From Chromera velia (lineage: Eukaryota > Sar > Chromeraceae), in contig JAHBMJ010001797.1 in NCBI GenBank assembly GCA_018398765.1, positions 1 to 20,000 of the forward strand: a stretch of 20,000 nucleotides of DNA, in the 5' to 3' direction. This document shows, piece after piece, positions 8,815 through 18,007 of the stretch (within the stretch, counting starts at the first letter, position 1; each line of letters opens with the position of its first letter). The notes beneath the pieces are model-generated. The model ran no database searches and was not told where the DNA came from. It saw only the letters and a program-made list of their open reading frames with translations. Position numbers and translations under genes: made by a program.

Positions 8815-11800
8815 CATGGGCATGGCGGCTAGGAAAGAAACAAAGAAGCCCTCTGACAGGTTCAATCACACAACGACATTATCCAAGGAAGTGAATGAGA
8901 TATTCAAAAGCAGAGAAGAGAGAAGAGGACCCTACCACACTGCCCCTGAGAAGAGAAGCAAATCATCAATCGGCATTCTGTCCCTTTTCCGCCTTTTCCT
9001 ACCAGATCATATCGAAAGAGGAAACACAAATGGAAAAGCGCACACAGACAGAGAAGAGAAATTTCCATTCTGGCCTGCAGTGGACGAAAGTAGTGCTGTT
9101 ATAGAAGGACGTGAAGAACAAGATCCACAGACTGACCGACCCTGCCCATCATCACCGACGAGAGGACGCGCGGCCCCCGTCCCCCCATTATCTCTTCACT
9201 GCCAGAAGAGGCGCTTGATGCTCCCTCCGTTTGAGCCCCCCTGCCCCCCCAAAGAAGGGATTCTGCCCGGACGCTTTCCATCAGGGTGTCGCCATCCTCG
9301 GGCCACAAACCTGGACAGTCAGGCAGAAAAAGACATTGGGACAGAAAAGGGCAGAAAGAAAGAAAGAAAATATTGGGGGGGCAGAGGAGGAGAAGAGAAA
9401 AAAGATCACGTCCACTCCGAGGAAAGAAAAGTGCACCATTCATTGTTGTGTCTGCTCTTCTGTTCATGTTTTCCGACCCTTTCGACAAAGACAGCATGCA
9501 CTGTTTTGGCCACACGAAGACATGGAACAAAGAGTGCCGACGGAGATCATGCAGACCAATGACTTTTTTCGGAGAGCACACAATCGAAGTGCTGTTGCGA
9601 AAGATGGGCGTGGGGGTGAGGGGGAAAACCTTCCCGCAAAAAAACGATGCCAAGAGGACACTGCACTGGTGCCTTCACTTAGATAAGAACAGTCAGCGAC
9701 ACTCATATGAGCAATGATGAGAGTAGATCTGCATCTTTCCTTTAGCCGAAGGAGACAAAAAAAGAAATGTCCGTCCACACCCGCATAACCGCGCATCTAT
9801 CTGTCAGATAAGAGAGAGAGACAAACAACACCCTCACTCACTCACTCTCTCTCTCACTGACTCACTTACTCACTCTCTCACTTATTCACTCTCTCTCTCA
9901 CTCACTCACTCACTCACTCACTCACTCACGCACTCACGCATTCACTCACTGACTGACTTTCTCCCTTCGGATTTCCCCTTGCAAAAATGAGATCCTCAGC
10001 CAAGTCCAGGTCTCTGATCTGCCCGTTGATGCTGATGGACAAAAAGGGAAATTTCTTCTTCAAACGAAACACACGGTCGTAGTGGAGAGGAGGCACCGTC
10101 CTGTTCTGGGCAGCACTCAGACCCTGCAGGCAGGCAGACGTCAAGGAAGAAGCAAGGAATGAATGGGGAGACAACATAGAGACAGAACTGGTTCTGTGTT
10201 GAGAGATCCGAGGGGGGGCACACACATGGATTCCGTTTTCATTGACCATAAAAAAAAGTTCGAGCTTTTGTTCCCTTTCTACACCCTCCCCCCTGCCCTT
10301 CTCTCTCCATCTCTCCCCCCATCCTTTTTTTCTCTTTGTCTGTCGGTCGTCTCATCTCCATCACATCTCATTTCTCGGCAATAAACGTCCGAACAGGGAA
10401 GAATACTTCAACCGTGCAACGCCGACCTCCTTGCATATTCTCTCTCTCTCTCTCTCCTGAAACGTTCTCGGTTAGAGGGTGCATTGAGGGTGTTTGCTTG
10501 AATGCACGCTCACCCCTACATGCACCCCCCTACATGCTCCCCGGCATGCACCCCCTCCCCCCTACACACACATGCACGCTGACCTTCAAGAAGGCCTTCC
10601 TTGCGTGCATGATGAACCTGCTGCAACCAGACGCGGCCACAGTCTGCAGACGCAAAGAAGAAAGTGTAACTGAGGAGAATTTCAAAAATGACACCTCCAG
10701 GCAGGCAGCCGAGAGAAGCAGAGAGGCAGACAGAGAGAAGTTGGTTCCAATGTATCATCTGAATAGGTGAACGAAGGATCGGCTGCATCCATCAGGCTTG
10801 AATGGCGGACAGTAATTGACAGGTGAGAAGAGGAGACAGGAGAGAAAGTAGCCGAAAGCAAAGAATCGCGATTCAAGCACAAAGAAGCGGGGGGGGAGGA
10901 AAAACTCCAGTAATAGGACAAGTAAAGAAAGCAAGAAGGAAACTTAGCCTGCATGATCAGCTGACCTCAACAAACTTCTCAGTGAATTCTTGGCAGTCTA
11001 GGTCGTCAATGCCCAGTCTCGTCTTTACACTCACAGGCACGGAGACCCTCTTTCGCATGGCGCTGACGATCTCCCTGACTGTCTCTGCCTCTCTCATGAG
11101 TGCTGCTCCAAAACATGACTTCCCGGCCACCCGCTCAGAGGGACACCCGCAATTCAGATTGATCTCATCGTACCCCCACGACTCGACGATGGCCGCTGCT
11201 TCCGCCAAGGTCGTCGGGTTGGACCCTCCTGGAAGGGCATCGATTGTGAGGGGGGAGGAGACGGAGACGGATGGTTGAAAGATCGGATGGGAAAGCAGAA
11301 GACAGGGAGGTTGGGGAACAGGACACGCAGGGAGCAATAGTGCGGGGGTCAGATGGGTAGGGAAAGAAGAAGGTAAAGGGGGGGGGCGGGGGAAAGCAGG
11401 GCAAAGGAGCCAGAAGAACGGTCGAAGATACGCAGAAAGGAGGACATTTGACTGACCTAACTGACAGACTACCTGCACGCATGCAGAGGGAGAGAGTGTA
11501 TGTGTCAGTGGAACCCTACATGAAGAACAGGGGGGGGGGGGAAGATTGAAGAGAATCGGACCAACCGGATGTTCGATCTCGTAGTGGTGCACATATTCTG
11601 GAAGGTTGTCGCAGTTCAAGATGGTGTTATCCACAAGCATTTCTGTCCACACAGGTGCACACCTGCACGCACAAATCCATGCAACACAAATGAACTGAAA
11701 TGAGAGAAAGCACGCACACAGGCTGACAATGAAGTCATCAGACTCAGCACTGGCCTTGTGAACATACGCATGTAGTAGCGAAAGAAGGTGTCACTGTGGT

Positions 11801-11933
11801 CGATCATGGGGGCTACCTCAATTCCGTGACCAATGCAGTCAGAGTACGTATACGAGTACCACTCATCCCCACCTGCCCTGCCCCGGTGGCCCTCACAGGG
11901 CTCCTGGCGGTAACGCGCAACAACATCCGTCAT
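6297..11933 (-). CDS. dusA: DusA-type tRNA-dihydrouridine synthase, 12 exons
   Basis: FMN-dependent, NADPH-driven reduction of uridine to dihydrouridine in the tRNA D-loop (DusA family: U20/U20a). Exons: 11764-11933, 11566-11662, 11457-11472, 10966-11228, 10584-10643, 9958-10123, 9141-9310, 8725-8776, 8293-8424, 7782-7829, 7241-7306, 6297-6865; these sum to 1809 nt, 602 residues. Motifs: APMIDHSD (41), WTEM (62), HPVVCQLGGSNP (88), [12 protein letters not shown] with the catalytic Cys at about 123, VKTRLGIDD (162), HARK (195), SINGQI (233), VMMGR (310). Phases agree throughout; only the exon 1/2 junction is doubtful. A ~50-residue insertion (about 258-306) precedes VMMGR, and a ~185-residue Gly/Ser/Gln-rich tail follows the core, against roughly 330 residues in bacteria. 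The ATG at 11931-11933 is the first clear start, but the frame is open upstream. A bacterial or plastid origin is likely but inferred. Confidence 0.92.
7309..7408 (-). repeat. (TG)n-(CT)n microsatellite at a dusA acceptor
   Basis: CA then GA repeats on the + strand read as CT then TG on the gene strand. The TG run abuts the GTGCAG acceptor of the exon at 7241-7306 and probably serves as its pyrimidine-rich tract. Confidence 0.9.
8459..8510 (-). repeat. (CTGT)n microsatellite upstream of a dusA acceptor
   Basis: ACAG repeats on the + strand read CTGT on the gene strand and lie about 35 bases before the CTGCAG acceptor of the exon at 8293-8424. Confidence 0.9.
8784..8812 (-). repeat. (CT)n microsatellite at a dusA acceptor
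   Basis: GA repeats on the + strand read CT on the gene strand and end about 5 bases before the TTGCAG acceptor of the exon at 8725-8776. Confidence 0.9.
9833..9957 (-). repeat. GTGA/GTCA repeat opening a dusA intron
   Basis: On the gene strand the donor GTCAGT after the exon ending at 9958 runs straight into repeated GTGAGT-like units (GTGA)n and GA runs for about 120 bases. Several copies match the 5' splice-site consensus. Confidence 0.85.
11457..11472 (-). other. dusA: 16-nt microexon of dusA
   Basis: On the gene strand, GTGCAG precedes and GTCAGT follows a 16-base exon, GTAGTCTGTCAGTTAG, that encodes VVCQL plus the first base of a Gly codon. Joining HP (exon 2) to VVCQL-G and GSNP (exon 4 of the chain) restores the 12-residue HPVxxQLGGSxP motif of DusA at exactly family length. 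Without it the motif is broken. Strong evidence from motif length and phase. Confidence 0.85.
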
Positions 11934-12101
11934 CTTCTCTCCGTTAATTGCAGCGGTGTGAGTATGTATGTGAGGGAAGGGTGGAGCTGCCAGGACAGGC
12001 AGTCACACACTACAATCAGCAAGAACAGGCAATCCTTTGTGATGCCATGCATGCTGCAGGGCCCGCGAAATGCCCCCGCTGCTGCTGAATGCATGATGGC
12101 C

Positions 12102-12119
12102 GGCATGCCATGGCATGCC
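12102..12119. promoter_or_regulatory. 18-bp perfect palindrome with two GCATGC cores
   Basis: GGCATGCCATGGCATGCC is its own reverse complement. It places two GCATGC half-sites symmetrically in the divergent promoter and could be a two-sided factor site. The function is inferred. Confidence 0.5.
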
Positions 12120-12374
12120 AGGGCCCCGTTTTCTCAGCGTGCTGTCGCCTGTCAAAATTCACATTTCTGACCTGAATTCCTTCACCGTGACTGAAGTTTA
12201 CAGGGAACTGGTGAGTTTGTTTCACAGTCTCCCGTTGAAGTGCTCGTGCGAATGCTCTACATGCAGACGTCTTTTTCACGTTTCGGGAATCGAGAAAGAG
12301 ACTTCTGGCTGACTGGTGAAAGTGCTCCGTTGAACATTTCCTAAGGCTGCTGACGTCTTCACTTTCTAAACGTC

Positions 12375-12390
12375 TCCTCCATTAGGAGGA
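12375..12390. repeat. 6-bp stem hairpin 39 bases before an ATG
   Basis: TCCTCC-ATTA-GGAGGA forms a perfect 6-bp inverted repeat with a 4-base loop, just upstream of the ATG at 12429. It may be chance or a 5' UTR element. Confidence 0.35.
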
Positions 12391-12428
12391 TATTGATCAA
12401 TGAAATTGCACTGAAGGAAAAGTGAAAG

Positions 12429-13712
12429 ATGAAGACGAAGGACAGAGCTGCCAGGGAGCTTGCATCTCTGGACACAGGTCTGGAAGAGGGTCAAGGAGGG
12501 AACTTTCCTGAAGAGGAAACGCCCGCTCACACCACTGCACCCCCTCCAGTTGCACTGGAGGACGATGAAACTAGACCGGGGTGGCAGTGCAACTGCTGTG
12601 GGGGGGTCCGGTTTCTCATGACGAAGAGGGATTTACGTCTTTTTCTCTGGAAAACTGCTTTTGTATTTGTGTTCACGTTTGCGCTTGTGCCCCTGATAGA
12701 ACTCGAGAACCGGATACCCGGAACGGTGAGTCTGTCTCCCCCCCATTTTTCGCACCCGGCCCCCTCTTTTTGTCCTTTTCGGACGTACCTGATTCAGGTT
12801 GATCGCCGAAGGTCTATCCTTCTTTCATGCGACTAACTGACTGACTGACTGAGTGGCCGACTGTCGACAGACCATCTCCATTCTTTCCTCGTTCGTGCTC
12901 GGCTCATTCTGTCTGCATTCTCTCTCATTCATTCACTCCACCTTTGTTGCGCTTTGCGTTCGGCGGTTGGCGTCTGACAGATCCGTTCGATGTGCCCCTC
13001 TTCCGCTCTGAGTCTCTCTCTCTCTCTCTTCTCTCCTTAACATGTGTGTGCCTTCCATCTTCCCTTTCTTTTCCCCCTGGTGCACTTTTGCTCTCGCTTG
13101 ACCTTCACCGCCCGCATTCTATCAGTTGCCCTGCCAAGGCTTTTAGTCTTTTGTGTTTGAGCCTTTAGACCTTTGCAGCATTTCCAAACGTGTGTCGTGG
13201 CTTCTGACGATGGTGTTGCTTTCTCCTGTCCAAAATTCTGGTTTGATGCCCCCGTGCCGTCCTGCCTGCCTGTGTGCCTTCAGGTTTACGCTGTGTTTCT
13301 CATTGTGCTTCACCTGGTCATTTTGGTCATTTACTTTTGGCGAGTGCACTTCCGGGCGTTGGATGCTGACTGGCGGAGTCTGACGGGGCGAATCGTTGGT
13401 CTTCTGGCGTCCATCGCGCTTTTGTATTTTGCTGCGAAGAATGAATACAAATCGAATATCGGTATTCTCTGTGGATACATGTTCATGCTTGTGATCATCC
13501 ACACACTCATTCTTGCCCTTCTGACAGTGCGCGTGCGGTACAGGAGTGCATTGGGGTCTCCCCATTCTCAGCAGGACGGAGAGGGGGCGCAGGGACAGGC
13601 GAGGTTACCTTTCTTGGAAAGTGGGGGGGAGAGAAGTGAAACTCCGAGCAGGCCTGAGGAGACGGGGAGGGAAGCAGTTGCAGCCGTTAGACGAGACGGC
13701 CAATTGGTGTAG
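12429..13712 (+). CDS. Four-helix membrane protein, unknown function, two exons
   Basis: Exon 1 is 12429-12725 (99 residues, donor ACG|GTGAGT, phase 0). Exon 2 is 13284-13712 (acceptor CTTCAG, phase 0, stop TAG). The product is about 241 residues. The N-terminal ~55 residues are hydrophilic and Glu/Pro-rich. A WQCNCCGG cluster (52-59) precedes helix 1 (~73-90). Helices 2 (~100-118), 3 (~136-150) and 4 (~158-180) follow in exon 2. The C-terminal ~60 residues are polar, Gly/Glu/Arg-rich. The Cys cluster before a helix could be palmitoylated or bind metal. No family is recognised. It is transcribed divergently from dusA. The intron is CT- and CTG-rich near its acceptor. An extra small exon inside the 558-base intron cannot be excluded. 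Confidence 0.75.
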
Positions 13713-14450
13713 AGTAGACTGCATCAGATGCAGCGCCATGCAGAGGATGCCATGATTGATGGGAAATTGTTGCTTTTGCTGTGGCGTCTGTGTAAGGGTA
13801 GAGAGAGAAGAGACACAGTGGCCACTTCTCTCTGGCCCGGTGAGTTGAGCTCGGCATGCCTTCTTTCGGCATCCGTACGGTAAAAGAATAATAGGAGAAA
13901 ATAAGATAAATGGCTGCATGATAGAATTGAGAGAATGATGATACATCATTCATTGCTCTCTGAGAGAAAAAGGAAAACGGGGTGGGGGGATCTAGCAGTA
14001 GGACACGGGGAGTTTCCGTTCGTCCTTCCTTCCACCTTGATGATTGCTTGCTTGCAAGTATGGATGACTTGGAGTTTAAAAATTGATTAAGAAAGTGGAA
14101 GACAGCCGAAATAAGAGGAAGGAACGCGCTTTGTCTCTCAGATCCTCCCTCATTTAATATCGAGGCATGCAGTGGCATTGGCTTCCTTCCCTGTACGCCT
14201 GTTTGTTTGTTTGACTGTTTAACTGACTGTTTTGCTCCCCCCTTTCTCTCTCTTTGTTTGTTTGTTTCGTTCTCTTCGCTTTTCCTTTCCCTCTCTTCGT
14301 GCACCGTCGTGCAGCCTGAAGCAGGCAGAGTGCGAAACAGTGATAGGCAGACGGCTGAATGCATGAATCGATGCGAGGCGCTCGATTTGGCGGACCTGTA
14401 GATGAAGAACTTTTGAGCTAGTGCAGAAAGCAGTGGGCCTCAAACTGGGC
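13713..14450. other. 3' flank of the membrane protein gene, no gene seen
   Basis: Contains GTTTGTTTGTTTG runs and pyrimidine-rich stretches. The ORFs on both strands are low-complexity Ser/Leu/Phe or Lys/Glu frames typical of such tracts, and none shows a domain or a convincing splice pair. Confidence 0.5.
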
Positions 14451-15960
14451 AAATGATGGATAGATTTGGCGGGCTTGCCCTTTTAATTTAGTCAGACCTA
14501 GAGTCAGACAAGCTAAAGCTTGGGCTAGAGCTTGGGCCAGAGGCCAGACTCCCGCCTTCCGTAACTGAATTAAAGCCTCTGAGAGTCTGAGTAAATTAAA
14601 CTAAATTTATATGACTAAATTTATGAATGCATACTGAGTCATTGCTGATTAATTCCGATAAGTTTAGGATGATCCAGAGGAACTTGAACTAGAACTTGAA
14701 GCATCTAAACTTATACGAAGAACTAGAAGAAGAAAGAAAGAAGTCAACTAAACATAGTTGGACGTCTTACGAACAGATATGAAGAATGTCAATATCCGAA
14801 AGATGCCTACTAGGATGCTTACAAGAATATAAAGATCTTCAAAGTATCCGAAAAATCGATCGATCAACTAGTCGATCAATCAAGATTAAATCTAGATGCG
14901 AAGACAAAGAGCAGACTTTCTATCCACTTCAAACCACGCAATCGGATCCACTTGAATTCTTACAATCGATAGTGTCCAAAGCAAACTACGCTTCAGTTGC
15001 TTAAACAGTAAAGAGATCATATCGAATGAACCGCGGTGATTAATCGAAGGGCAGTCTGATAAAATTACTCATTAATTGTATGCCTCATAAAGCGAAAATC
15101 CTGCGTACACAGGCAGGGCACTGAAATAATGATGCACGCAGTTCTCTGAGAAACTTCTCTCACACTGTACGTTTTACCTCTGTAGCCTTACAAATTCCTA
15201 GATTAATTTTCAATTTTAGTAGTGACTCTAATTATTGAATAAATTTTTATTTTTTTAAAGACTCTAATAAAGAGATTTCAATAGACCTCTAATTGGTATA
15301 TGCTTTGAATACATTTGCTTCCCCTTGCCGGCAAACGTTTGAGTTGAAAAGGTACACTTGCTGCGTGACTTATAGTCAGTGGTAGAGTCAGTGCTGGTGA
15401 GTCTATAGCTACTTTAAGCCTACTTACAAGCAGGCAGCTCATGTCATCATGATCATCATCATTATTATTATTATTGATCGGTCTGTAGGCTATCATGCAA
15501 TGCATGAGTCTAGGCTAATGCTATATTGCCCTTTTACCCGACCTGCATCACTCACCATCGCCATCGGGCGTAGCATTACCTAGCATCGGGCCAGGGTGGC
15601 TTCTAGGGTGACATCGCCTATAAATAGGCGTCTAGCGTTATAATAGCTATATACTAGTTAGACTAACAATACTGTATTAAAAAAAAAACCAACAACAGAG
15701 CACATTGTACCCAAACCTGGATTAAACTAGATTTGGTTTGTTTACGGAATAAAATATAATGTCAGCAAAATTTATCTAAAGATACAGACATGTATACAAA
15801 GAACCATATACTGATCAAAAGATACAAGTCACTCCTATTTACCGCAGTAATGAATGAATGTGTAAAAGGCTCTGTTTACTACAAATGAAACTTTTGACAT
15901 CATTACGACACCTGTAGGAGGAACTCGTAATTCAAAACTTACTAGACAACGCATCAATAC
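14451..15960. other. AT-rich intergenic block, possible decayed mobile DNA
   Basis: The composition is AT-rich, with ATTATTATTATT at about 15461-15474, poly-A at ~15680 and many CTAG/TTTA words, like the block at 5420-6110. A 72-residue + frame at 14786-15004 and a short Glu/Leu/Arg-rich frame before it (about 14669-14749) could be eroded coding remnants, but no domain is recognised. The block sits between two convergent genes. Confidence 0.5.
15615..15630. promoter_or_regulatory. TATA-box sequence in a perfect hairpin
   Basis: CGCCTATAAATAGGCG has a 6-bp perfect stem (CGCCTA/TAGGCG) around TAAA, and the centre reads TATAAATAG, a textbook TATA box. No gene start is visible within reach, so it may be a remnant of a mobile-element promoter or chance. 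Confidence 0.35.
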
Positions 15961-17036
15961 AATGGAAGGAGAGAGGATGGAAACATCCATTTACCATAAA
16001 CTTTTGATTCCCGAGCTGAAAAAGAAGACCTCAACAGGGTATGGTCAAAGAAGAAGATGCAAAAGTTTGAAGGGGAAAGGACCCGGGGAACAAAGATTTA
16101 CTTTTTGCTTTTCAGGGAAGCGAAGGAGAAAAATCATGGTGAACTGAACAGGTTTCGACAGGTCATGAATGTAAAACGAGAGGATCAAGACAGAAATGAA
16201 GGCAGGAGAAGTCAGATCGTATTCGCGTGCATACAGAATCCCCCCAGAAAGTTCTTCGGGACAATCCAAAGTGGAACGCCCTGTTTTCTCCCCGTTCTCA
16301 GTTCTGCGTCGTCTTAAACAAAAACGATGCAATTAACTGAAGACTACGACGTATCATTTCATCGAACTTTTTTTTTCGAAGCGGACGTTGTATCTACCTG
16401 CTTACCTGCCTTCCTTCCTTCCTCTTCTTTTGAACGAAGGAAGAAGTAGCATTTGGGGAGAACGAAGAGACAAAGTGATGTTGTGATGCCGCCTAACTAG
16501 TCCGAGTTCCGAGTGTCACATTTCCTCTTTGCACTCTTTTCCGCCTTCTTCCTCTTTCTCTCTCTCTCTCCATCTCCCTTTCCTCCTTGACCCCTCTTCA
16601 GGCATGTGAGAGAATTTCTACGTCACCTCCTTTTCACGCCTACTCTCCGCGGTCCTCTCTCTACACATCTGTTTCAACTGATTACCTTTCCCCCTTAATT
16701 TTCTGACGATTTTCTCTCTCTCTTGAATCTCCAAGGGAATCGCAAACTCTGAATTGGAATAAAAAAATTAAAGCTCTTCGATCAGCATGCAAATCTCCCC
16801 CCACATGTCCAATTGATCATCTCAGGATGCCTCCTGACATCGAAAATCCATTCGTTTTTTTTCTTTCTTTCTTTCTGAGTCGATTCCTTCCTTTACACAC
16901 CCAGCTGTAAACCCGGCCATAGGATTCCCTCTCTTCCCGCCCGGAAATGCAAAACATGACACGACAGGACCAGGCATGTGTGAATGATAATGTTTTGGCA
17001 CGGACATTCTCATCCACTCATGTTTGTCCATTGACG
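15961..17036. other. Convergent intergenic region, no gene supported
   Basis: Short frames exist on both strands (for example minus 16045-16332) but none carries a recognisable motif or matched splice sites. CT-rich tracts occur at about 16550-16570 and a CCTT run at about 16410-16420. This includes the 3' flank of the minus-strand gene ending at 17037. Confidence 0.45.
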
Positions 17037-17971
17037 TCAGCTCTGTCTTGCCCCCGTCTGGAGGTCAAATGACACCACTGGGGCCCCCGGGGCCCTCCCC
17101 GCCGTACGAGAGGGCCCCGGCCCAAGTGACCCACTGGGAGACGGCGCTTTGTTGGGTATATGGGAGGGACTCGGTGAGAGGCGATGGGAAGAATGGAACG
17201 GTCTGCCCTCCCTTTCATGAGGCCCCCCTGCCGCCACTCCTTTGAGTGACTGTGCGATTCTCTTCTGAATAAAATCTTCGGATGAATTCAGCGCTGTTGA
17301 AGGATCCACTGCACATTTGAGAACAGACGAGGCAGCAGAGACCCCAGAGGGATCATGTACAACCCCCACACGAAACTTTCCGGGGTCCAAGCTCATCCCT
17401 CTAAATCCCGCCTGAGACCGCACAGAAGACACACTCTCATTCCCCCCAGGCGCTGCCCCAAACGCCCCAGCAGACGGAGAATGAGTGGGGCCCTGTGCTG
17501 CTGCACCGCCACCTCCTCCCATGGGCGTGCTCCCCCCCACGCCTCTGAAATTCCTTCCGCTGGTCATGATCACAGCTTCAGGCACGACCTGTCTTCTGCT
17601 GGCTCTTTCTTCTTCCTCTCGCTGTCTTTGACTGGTTGCAAGAAACACCGAGGACGTCAGCTGTCCTCTGTTGCTCGTCTTTGAATTTAGTTTCGGAATC
17701 GGTAGAATGAGACCGGCAGGCTCGGGAGGGGCTGTGGGGACAGAGAGCAGCTGAGGGGGGCGGGGGGAAGGGGAGAACGAGGCAGTGGGAGAACGGACGT
17801 CCGCAAAGGACCTTGCCAGGTTTTGTGTCCCAAGTCGTTGGGGTGATAGGGGACTGATAGATGACTCCCCCCCAAAGGTGGTGGGCATGTCTTGGAGTGT
17901 CTGCATCGGGGGTCCTCCTGCGTTTCTTTTCGAATACGGGAACCTTTTGGCGTTTTTCTGCAACACACACA

Positions 17972-18007
<36 letters not shown>

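Larger units (their letters stand above)
11934..12428. promoter_or_regulatory. Divergent intergenic promoter region
   Basis: About 495 bases separate the start of dusA (minus) from the start of the four-helix membrane protein gene (plus). It contains GCATGC words, an 18-bp palindrome and a small hairpin near the plus-strand start. No TATA box is obvious. 5' UTRs and a possible upstream dusA exon may also lie here. Confidence 0.5.

Noticed and set aside
8450..9562. 370-codon + strand ORF
   Set aside because: It runs antisense across dusA exons 8725-8776 and 9141-9310 and their introns; composition follows ACAG and GA repeats and no domain appears.
16045..16332. 95-codon minus-strand ORF
   Set aside because: No domain, no supported splice sites, and overlapping open frames on the other strand; not distinguishable from chance.
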